Below, piece after piece: positions 5,303-10,380 of a stretch of DNA of 10,380 bases. Made by a program: the position numbers and the translations under genes. The notes under the pieces are model-generated. The model made no database searches, was not told the origin of the DNA, and saw only the letters and a program-made list of their open reading frames with translations. Each line of letters begins with the position of its first letter. Positions within the stretch are counted from its first letter, which is position 1. Source of the DNA: CAYNFH01 sp964396385. Its GTDB lineage: Bacteria > Armatimonadota > Chthonomonadetes > Chthonomonadales > CAJBBX01. Location of the stretch: the NCBI GenBank assembly GCA_964396385.1, contig CAYNFH010000219.1, positions 1-10,380 on the forward strand. The letters are read 5' to 3'.

Positions 5303-6189
5303 TGGGGTCCGGAGGATCGCCGGGCTGGTGGGCCGGACTGGCCGGGCTGGGGCTCCTGGTGGGGCTTGTGGCGGGCATGTTCGGGATTGGCGGTGGATTC
5401 CTGCTCATTCCGGCGCTCAATGTAGTCTTCGGCATCCCGCTGGATATTGCCATCGGGACCGGGCTCTGCCAGACCATCGGGACTGCGGTGGCAGCCTACC
5501 GGCGGCACCGACGTCTTCGACAAGGCGAGGTCAAGGTCGACTGGCTGATGATGGCGGGCGCGTTGCTGGGCGTGAGCGCGGGCGCCGCCACGGTAGAGTA
5601 TCTGAGCACTCGCGGAGTTGTCGCCATCGGCGTCTACCGGGTGGCGGCGGCCAAGCTGTGGATCTCGGTCGCCTACATCGCAGTGCTCACGGTCGTGGGG
5701 CTGTGGATGATCTACGATGCACGGATGCGACCCGGCGGGGTCGACCTTCCGCCGGGGCCTTTAGCGCGCGTGCCTCTGCCCCCTTACACGGTGCTGCCGG
5801 CGACCGGTCACCAAATGTCCATCCTGGTGCTGTCCTACCTCGGGCTGGGTCTGGGTTTCCTATCCGGCCTGATGGGCATAGGAGGCGGCACGGTGCTCAT
5901 GCCCATCCTCATCTACGGCATTGGGATGAGGCTGCGGATGGCAGCGGGCACGGGCATCCTCCTGCTGCTGTCCACGAGCGTGGGCGGCACCATTGCCCAC
6001 GCGCGGTTGGGACACGTTCACCTCGGATTGGCGATGGTGCTCCTGGCCGGCTCGACCTTCGGCGCTCCTGTCGGAGCAACCCTCACCGCGCGCGTGAGCG
6101 GACGGCGGCTGCGGGCGCTGTTCGGGACGCTCATGCTGGGGACCGCGGCGGCGGTGGTGTGGGACCTCGCAAGAGCAATGACAAGGTGA
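5302..6189 (+). CDS. TauE/SafE-family (TSUP) permease
   Basis: An integral membrane transporter of the TSUP family (formerly DUF81), whose members move sulfite, sulfoacetate, thiosulfate or other small anions. It is 295 residues with about eight hydrophobic segments. It shows the family's internal duplication: GMFGIGGG at 25-32 in the first half and GLMGIGGG at 189-196 in the second, each followed by a Pro-containing helix and a GTG motif (IGTGLCQTIGT; AAGTGILLLLST). The halves are joined by a Pro-rich loop at about 144-166. The ATG at 5302 shares its A with the stop of the 48-residue ORF. No good ribosome binding site is seen close by (a GGAGGAG lies about 30 bases upstream), so translation probably depends on re-initiation from that ORF. 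Linkage to a LysR regulator and cysK suggests a sulfur substrate. The substrate itself cannot be read from the sequence. Confidence 0.9.
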   Translation: MGSGGSPGWWAGLAGLGLLVGLVAGMFGIGGGFLLIPALNVVFGIPLDIAIGTGLCQTIGTAVAAYRRHRRLRQGEVKVDWLMMAGALLGVSAGAATVEYLSTRGVVAIGVYRVAAAKLWISVAYIAVLTVVGLWMIYDARMRPGGVDLPPGPLARVPLPPYTVLPATGHQMSILVLSYLGLGLGFLSGLMGIGGGTVLMPILIYGIGMRLRMAAGTGILLLLSTSVGGTIAHARLGHVHLGLAMVLLAGSTFGAPVGATLTARVSGRRLRALFGTLMLGTAAAVVWDLARAMTR

Positions 6190-6224
6190 TTACTTAGTTT
6201 CGATTTTGCATTTTCGGTTTTCAA
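6187..6224. repeat. TTTTCAGTTTTCC-type repeat-like stretch after the permease gene (copy 2)
   Basis: Starting on the permease stop codon, the sequence TGATTACTTAGTTTCGATTT followed by TGCATTTTCGGTTTTCAA parallels the stretch after cysK. The two share GTGATTA at the stop codon, an AGTTT block, and TTTT(G/C)CATTT(C/T)C. Both lie at the 3' edge of a gene and are much AT-richer than the rest of the window. They are degenerate copies, not identical ones. Confidence 0.55.
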
Positions 6225-6256
6225 CTCGGGTGCACTGATGGGAGCAGAGGGTTGTC

Positions 6257-7300
6257 GTGAGCGTGATTGAGCGAGTAGAGGTGGAGGTCGTGGAGGTGCC
6301 GCTGCGGCACCAGTTTGTCACGGCGCGTGACAAACTGGCACGGATGGTCTCGCGCCCCGTGGTGATCACGCTGCGCATCCACGGTGGGCGCACATTCTAC
6401 GGCGAGGCGGTGCCAATCGCCTATGTGACGGGCGAGACGCAGGAGTCCGTCGTGGAGGCCGTTAAGGCCGCCAGGCCGGATCTGCTCGGTGCGGACGTGA
6501 CCCGCTTAAGGTCGCTCACGGAAGCCATATCAAGACGGCTGCCCGAAGCCCCCACCGCGCGGGCGGGGATCGAGATGGCGCTCTACTCCGCCTTCGCCGG
6601 ATTGGCGGGCACTAGCCTGTGGAAGCTGTTCGGCGGCGCCAAGGAGAGCGTAGAGACGGACGTGACGCTCTCCATTGTGGCAGATGTAGTGGAGCGGGCG
6701 ATGGAGGCCGCCGAGCGCGGGTTCCGCTGCTTCAAGATGAAGATCGGCGGCGAGGACAGGGCGGCGGATTTCTCTCGGCTCGTCGCGATCCACAAGGCCG
6801 TGCCCGGCGCGTGCTTCCGGCTGGATGCCAACCAGGCCTTCGAGCCGCAGGAGGCGCTGGACTTCATCCGGCGGGCGTTGGATGTCGGCGTCTCCCTGGA
6901 GCTGGTGGAGCAGCCGGTGCTCAAAGTGAACCTGGAGGGGCTGGACCGGGTGGCGGCCAGATCGCCCGTGCCGGTGTTCGCGGACGAGGCGGTCAAGACG
7001 CCATCCGATGCGTTGCGGCTAGTACGCGAGACGCGCACCCACGGCATCAACGTCAAGCTGATGAAGTCCGGGATCACCGGCGCCCTGGACATCATCGCCA
7101 TCGCGCGGGCGGCCGGGCGCAAGCTGATGATCGGATGCATGCTGGAGACGCGCCGGGGCATCGCCACCTCGCTGGCTCTGGCTTGCGGTACCGGGGCATT
7201 CGACTACGTGGACCTGGACTCGCACCTGCTGCTGAACGAGCCAGGGGAGAACCCCTACTTCACCACCGCCGGCCCGAAACTGTCCATTAGCCGCGGATGA
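6257..7300 (+). CDS. Enolase-superfamily dipeptide epimerase (L-Ala-D/L-Glu epimerase type)
   Basis: A 347-residue enzyme of the mandelate racemase / muconate-lactonising branch of the enolase superfamily. It has an N-terminal capping domain (about 1-120), then a TIM-like barrel. Catalytic positions are all present: KMK at K160/K162, metal ligands D190 (RLDANQ), E218 (VEQPV) and D243 (FADEA), and the opposite-face lysine K267 in NVKLMKSG. These numbers fall within one residue of those I recall for the Bacillus L-Ala-D/L-Glu epimerase, and the C-terminal YVDLDSH carries the DxD motif typical of dipeptide epimerases. The likely role is epimerising L-Ala-D-Glu or a similar dipeptide from peptidoglycan turnover, in the cytoplasm; exact dipeptide specificity is not readable. 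It starts at GTG 6257 with GAGGG six bases upstream; a second in-frame GTG lies at 6263. The last five residues and the stop codon are encoded by an inverted repeat arm. Confidence 0.85.
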   Translation: MSVIERVEVEVVEVPLRHQFVTARDKLARMVSRPVVITLRIHGGRTFYGEAVPIAYVTGETQESVVEAVKAARPDLLGADVTRLRSLTEAISRRLPEAPTARAGIEMALYSAFAGLAGTSLWKLFGGAKESVETDVTLSIVADVVERAMEAAERGFRCFKMKIGGEDRAADFSRLVAIHKAVPGACFRLDANQAFEPQEALDFIRRALDVGVSLELVEQPVLKVNLEGLDRVAARSPVPVFADEAVKTPSDALRLVRETRTHGINVKLMKSGITGALDIIAIARAAGRKLMIGCMLETRRGIATSLALACGTGAFDYVDLDSHLLLNEPGENPYFTTAGPKLSISRG

Positions 7301-7423
7301 ACGCGAATGGACGGAAACGGGGATTCCGGTTCCGTCGCCAGCCGATCAGAGACGCGCGAATACCTCCAGTTGTCCCGCTTGGAAGAACGCCATTCGCGCA
7401 CATTCCCGTGTATTCGCGGCTGA
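7287..7423. repeat. Inverted pair of CCGCGAATGAACGCGAAT-type repeats between convergent genes
   Basis: The left arm at 7287-7310 (TTAGCCGCGGATGAACGCGA, then ATGG) is matched in inverse orientation by 7390-7423, whose complement begins TCAGCCGCGAATACACGGGA. The right arm carries one additional ~10-base ACACGGGAAT-like unit, so the arms look like unit-length variants of the same tandem motif (about 10-12 bases per unit). About 80 bases lie between them, with no gene. The left arm contains the stop codon of the epimerase gene; the right arm ends immediately before the glmM stop codon. It may serve as a bidirectional terminator, or be a MITE-like palindromic repeat. Confidence 0.75.
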
Positions 7424-8773
7424 TTACGCGCCGAAGTGGCGCTGGATGAGGTTGCAGAGCTCGTCGACGGTGGTCTCCACGCGGCGGGCGTCTGTGTCCT
7501 GGGCCATCACGCGGATGAGCGGCTCGGTTCCGGAAGCGCGGACGGAGAGCCACTCCGGCTTGCCGAGCGAGGACCGCGCGGCGGCGATGGCGTCCCGAAT
7601 CTCGGGGACCTCCTGCCACCCCGTGCGGCTCCGGACGCGTACGTTGCGTAGGAGCTGAGGGCAGGACTCCATTACGGTGGCCAGCTCCGACAGGGGCTTG
7701 CCGCTCTCCTGCATCTCTGCGAGGACCTGGAGGGCGGTCATCATGCCGTCACCGGTCGGCGCAAGGCGCGGGAAGAGCAGGTGGCCGGACTGTTCGCCGC
7801 CGATGGCCGCGCCGCTGCGCTCCATCTCCTCGGCCACGTAGCGGTCTCCTACATCCGTCCGGAGCAGCCGGATGGCGTGCTTCTCCAGCGCCACCTCCAG
7901 CCCGGCGTTGCTCATGATAGTGGCCACCACCACGTCATTGTCCAGCTCTCTACGTCGCTGGAGGGCAAGAGCGCAGATGGCCATCATGCGGTCGCCATCC
8001 ACAATCATGCCGTACTCGTCGCACATCATGACGCGGTCGCAGTCGCCGTCGAAGGCGAGGCCCGCATTTGCGCCGAGCGCCTTGACCGTCGCACATAGAT
8101 CCCCGGGCTTCGTCGAGCCGCAGTTGGCGTTGATGTTGACGCCGTTTGGCGTGGTGTAGATGGCGATGACGTTCGCGCCAAGCTCCGCGAAGAGGCGCGG
8201 AGCGATGCCGTATGCCGCACCGTTGGCGCAGTCCAGCACGAGCTTCAATCCCGCCAGGCTGGTACGGGCCGTCTGCTCCAGACCCGCGACGTACTTGTCT
8301 ACAAGCGCGTAGGAGTCCTGGATCCGCCCGATGGCCGCCCCGGTGGGCTTGGGCAGGGCCAGCCACGCATCCATGGCGGCCTCAATCTCCTCCTCCACGG
8401 CGTCCGAGAGCTTCTTACCGTCCGGCCCAAAGAACTTGATGCCGTTGTCGTCGAACGGGTTGTGGGAGGCAGAGATCACCGCTCCGGCGGCGGCGTTGGT
8501 GAGCACCGTGATCTGCGAAACGGCGGGCGTGGGCGCGATGCCGATGTTCGTGACCAGCGCGCCCATGGCGGCCATGCCCGCGTTGAGGGCACCCTCCAGC
8601 ATATCGCCGGAGAGGCGGGTGTCCCGACCGACGATGACGTGGGGCTCCGTGGTGTGCTTGCCGAGGACGTGCGAGGCCGCCATGCCGAGCTTGAGGGCAA
8701 GTTCCGCCGTCAGCTCCGCGTTGGCGACGCCCCGGACGCCATCAGTCCCAAACCGGGGCTCCGGCTGGCTCAT
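7424..8773 (-). CDS. glmM: Phosphoglucosamine mutase
   Basis: Converts glucosamine-6-phosphate to glucosamine-1-phosphate, the entry to UDP-GlcNAc, peptidoglycan and lipopolysaccharide-type polymers. At 449 residues it is normal for the alpha-D-phosphohexomutase family. Motifs: FGTDGVRG at 8-15; the phosphoserine loop ISASHNPFDDNG with catalytic S103; the Mg-binding loop DGDCDR at 242-247 (the variable position is Cys, where Ala or Gly is more usual); the sugar-binding GGEQSGH near 325; and the phosphate-binding RASGTEPLIR close to the C-terminus. The ATG overlaps the grpE stop by 4 bases (ATGA), and GAAGG lies just upstream, so it is translationally coupled to grpE. Placement behind hrcA-grpE, where dnaK or dnaJ would be expected, is uncommon. 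It ends against the inverted repeat described above. Confidence 0.95.
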   Translation of the reverse strand: MSQPEPRFGTDGVRGVANAELTAELALKLGMAASHVLGKHTTEPHVIVGRDTRLSGDMLEGALNAGMAAMGALVTNIGIAPTPAVSQITVLTNAAAGAVISASHNPFDDNGIKFFGPDGKKLSDAVEEEIEAAMDAWLALPKPTGAAIGRIQDSYALVDKYVAGLEQTARTSLAGLKLVLDCANGAAYGIAPRLFAELGANVIAIYTTPNGVNINANCGSTKPGDLCATVKALGANAGLAFDGDCDRVMMCDEYGMIVDGDRMMAICALALQRRRELDNDVVVATIMSNAGLEVALEKHAIRLLRTDVGDRYVAEEMERSGAAIGGEQSGHLLFPRLAPTGDGMMTALQVLAEMQESGKPLSELATVMESCPQLLRNVRVRSRTGWQEVPEIRDAIAAARSSLGKPEWLSVRASGTEPLIRVMAQDTDARRVETTVDELCNLIQRHFGA

Positions 8774-9414
8774 CCCTTCTGCGCCACGCGGACCATGGAG
8801 GGGCGCAGCACGCGGTTGTGCATGGTGTAGCCCTGCTGGAGCTCGTCCACCACGGTGTTTTCCGGGTGCTCGCTGTCTTCCACGCGGGCCACCGCCTCGT
8901 GGAAGTTGGGATCGAACTCCTTCCCCACCGCCTCTATGGGCTCCACGCCCTGCTTCTTAAGGAAGTCCTGCACCTGTCGCAGGGTGAGCGCTACGCCGCC
9001 GACGAGTGCCTCATAGCTCTTGTTCTGCTCCGCGGCTGCCAGGGCGCGCTGGAAATTGTCCAGGATGGGCAGCAGCCCCAGTATGAGCTCGCGGTTGGCA
9101 AACTGCCGCTCCTCCTTGCGCTGCTCCTCGCTGCGGCGGCGGAAGTTCTGGAAATCCGCGATGGCCCGGAGCCGCTCGTTGCGTTCCTCCTGGTACTTGT
9201 CTTCCAGGTCCTTGATGATATTCTCCAGCTTGTTGGGACTCCGTGAGCCATCCGCGGCCGCCGGATCGTCCTGGGCGGCCGTGGGGCCTTCCTGTCCCGC
9301 GCCGGCCGGCGTCGCGCCTTGGCCTGGCGCCGCGTCCTGGCGCTCCTCGCCTGCAGCTTCGTGGTCGTGAGAGTGACCGTGACGTCTCCGCATACGTCTA
9401 TTCGCTCCATCCAT
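8770..9414 (-). CDS. grpE: GrpE, nucleotide-exchange factor of DnaK
   Basis: Cytoplasmic co-chaperone that releases ADP from DnaK. It is 214 residues as drawn, with an acidic, Ala/Gln-rich unstructured N-terminal third; a long charged helix from about residue 61 (NKLENIIKDLEDKYQEERNE), which includes the conserved ADFQNFRRR; LLPILDNFQRAL; and the C-terminal beta domain with EFDPNFHEAV and the GYTMHNRVLRPSMVRV block. The extreme N-terminus carries alternating histidines (RRRHGHSHDH, residues 9-18), which is unusual. Start: ATG 9414 has no ribosome binding site (a CCCTTTTTC run precedes it); ATG 9393, seven codons in, has GGAG 11 bases upstream and may be the true start. It follows hrcA by 76 bases, overlaps glmM by 4, and belongs to a heat-shock operon whose promoter lies outside the window. 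Confidence 0.93.
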   Translation of the reverse strand: MDGANRRMRRRHGHSHDHEAAGEERQDAAPGQGATPAGAGQEGPTAAQDDPAAADGSRSPNKLENIIKDLEDKYQEERNERLRAIADFQNFRRRSEEQRKEERQFANRELILGLLPILDNFQRALAAAEQNKSYEALVGGVALTLRQVQDFLKKQGVEPIEAVGKEFDPNFHEAVARVEDSEHPENTVVDELQQGYTMHNRVLRPSMVRVAQKG

Positions 9415-9490
9415 GAAAAAGGGTGCCGGGCGCTCGGTACCGGGGAGCTACCGCTACCCCCTACCTTATACCCAACACCCCGCGTATCTG
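9415..9490 (-). terminator. hrcA-grpE spacer with a weak terminator-like hairpin
   Basis: Read on the minus strand, the 20 bases at 9441-9422 (GGTACCGAGCGCCCGGCACC) can fold as GGT-CCG paired with CGG-ACC around a small loop, with two mismatches, and are followed by CTTTTTC directly before the grpE ATG. The upstream half contains four GGTA units and a competing CGGTA/TACCG pairing. This could be an attenuator that lowers grpE-glmM expression relative to hrcA, but the stem is imperfect and the T-run short, so the case is weak. Confidence 0.3.
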
Positions 9491-10380
9491 TTACCTTAAG
9501 CTGTTCTGTGATAGGACGGTGGAGAGGTTACGCGCCATCAGACGGACAGCGCCAACCGCGCGGTCGTACCTCATGCGAGTGGGCCCCACGACGCCGATGA
9601 AGCCCCCCACCCTATCGCCGATCCGGTACTGGGACGTGACCACGCTGCAGTCCCGCATAAGCTCCGGGCCTTCCGCGCCGATCACCACGGTCACGTCTTC
9701 GCCGCGGAGGGCGCGGCTCAGCACGTCGAACAAAACGCTGCGCCGCTCCAGCGCGGCCAGGAGCTGCTCTAGGCGCGCCACGTCGTGGAACTCGCGCTCC
9801 CGCAGCATGTGCGTGGTGCCTTCCAGGAAGATGCGGTCCTCACTCAAGGCGCGGGCCAATTCCGTTACGGCCGCGTAGACCTTCTCGATGGCCAGCCGCT
9901 CCGACCTCAGCTCTGCCGGAGTGTCTCCGAGGGCCCGGCGCGCCAGTGGCTCCAGCTCCGCGCCGCGCAGCGCGGCGTTCAGGTAGTTTGCGACGCGCTC
10001 CAGCGCACCGGGTCCCACTCCATCGCCGAGCTCCACGAGCCGGTGCTCAACCTGGCCGGTGGAAAAGAGCATCACCAGGAGCGCATGGCGTGGGCTGGCC
10101 GGCGTGAGGTAGACGCGGTGCAGCGAGGTCGCTTCGGGTGCGGGCGGCGTTGCGACGGACAGGTAGTGCGTCATGCCGGAAAGGATCCTGCAAGTGTGCT
10201 GAAGGATGTCCTCCACCGTGGTTGAGCAGCCATTCGGTACGACCTGCTGCCGAGCGGCTCGCCGCCCCTCGAAGCTGGCAGGGGTCATGAGCCGGTCCAC
10301 ATAGTAGCGGTAGCCGCGGTCCGAGGGAATCCGTCCCGCCGACGTATGCGGCTGGACGAGATACCCCATTTCGGACATCT
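9491..10380 (-). CDS. hrcA: Heat-inducible transcription repressor HrcA (5' end off right edge)
   Basis: Repressor of class I heat-shock genes, which binds the CIRCE operator and is tuned by GroEL. About 296 residues are in the window. The frame stays open through the right edge and the N-terminal DNA-binding domain (roughly the first 50 residues) is missing. The sequence begins within SEMGYLVQPHTSAGRIPSDR, the conserved junction after the winged helix, followed by GYRYYVDRLM, a GAF-like central domain, the insert domain, and a C-terminal IGDRVGGFIGVVGPTRM block, all typical. The ATG at 10378 is internal and should not be taken as the start. It is the first gene seen of the hrcA-grpE-glmM operon. 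No CIRCE element is present in the window, so the operon's own operator must lie to the right. Confidence 0.95.
   Translation of the reverse strand, partial: MSEMGYLVQPHTSAGRIPSDRGYRYYVDRLMTPASFEGRRAARQQVVPNGCSTTVEDILQHTCRILSGMTHYLSVATPPAPEATSLHRVYLTPASPRHALLVMLFSTGQVEHRLVELGDGVGPGALERVANYLNAALRGAELEPLARRALGDTPAELRSERLAIEKVYAAVTELARALSEDRIFLEGTTHMLREREFHDVARLEQLLAALERRSVLFDVLSRALRGEDVTVVIGAEGPELMRDCSVVTSQYRIGDRVGGFIGVVGPTRMRYDRAVGAVRLMARNLSTVLSQNSLR

Noticed and set aside
5119..6224. The repeat stretches as a CRISPR array or tandem satellite
   Set aside because: Copies are degenerate, one or two per type, and separated by genes rather than by regular spacers.

Overview
The window is a GC-rich, gene-dense bacterial chromosome segment. 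It carries no rRNA, tRNA, CRISPR array or transposase gene that I can see. Housekeeping genes are close-packed and start from clear GGAGG-type ribosome binding sites or from 1-4 base stop/start overlaps. The succinate dehydrogenase is of the actinobacterial Sdh1 layout (five-helix membrane subunit, flavoprotein, iron-sulfur subunit). The gene mix would fit Chloroflexota or a related high-GC, respiring lineage, but this placement is inference from family resemblance and has not been tested.

Layout. Positions 1-2983 (minus) hold a succinate dehydrogenase / fumarate reductase operon: membrane subunit, flavoprotein subunit, then the iron-sulfur subunit, which runs off the left edge. A long near-perfect hairpin separates the last two. 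Positions 2984-3231 are a divergent control region with a well-formed LysR-type operator (T-N11-A palindrome). Positions 3232-6189 (plus) look like a sulfur unit: LysR-family regulator, cysteine synthase, an uncatalogued 48-residue membrane peptide, and a TauE/SafE-type permease joined to the peptide by a one-base stop/start overlap. Positions 6257-7300 (plus) encode an enolase-superfamily dipeptide epimerase. It converges on a minus-strand heat-shock/cell-wall operon (7424-10380): hrcA (5' end off the right edge), grpE and glmM, the last two overlapping by 4 bases.

How the genes work together. The SDH operon feeds electrons from succinate to quinone, or runs the reverse reaction. The regulator, cysK and the permease plausibly coordinate cysteine synthesis with export or import of a sulfur oxyanion or organosulfonate. 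The epimerase (recycling of muropeptide-derived dipeptides) and GlmM (glucosamine-1-phosphate for peptidoglycan) both touch cell-wall metabolism, but they are on opposite strands and probably not co-regulated. HrcA and GrpE are the class I heat-shock repressor and the DnaK nucleotide-exchange factor.

The most unusual aspect is not a single gene. At least five different short, degenerate, low-complexity repeat types sit at gene edges or inside genes: a GACGGAAGACGG palindrome, a GTGAGAGATGAG-like stretch, a TTTTCAGTTTTCC-like stretch (two copies, each starting on a stop codon), a CGCGGAGACGCAGAG-like stretch inside the LysR gene, and a CCGCGAATGAACGCGAAT-like inverted pair. Several supply stop codons or coding sequence to the genes they touch. 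The second point of interest is the Cys/His-rich membrane subunit of the SDH, and the third is the 48-residue peptide coupled to the permease.
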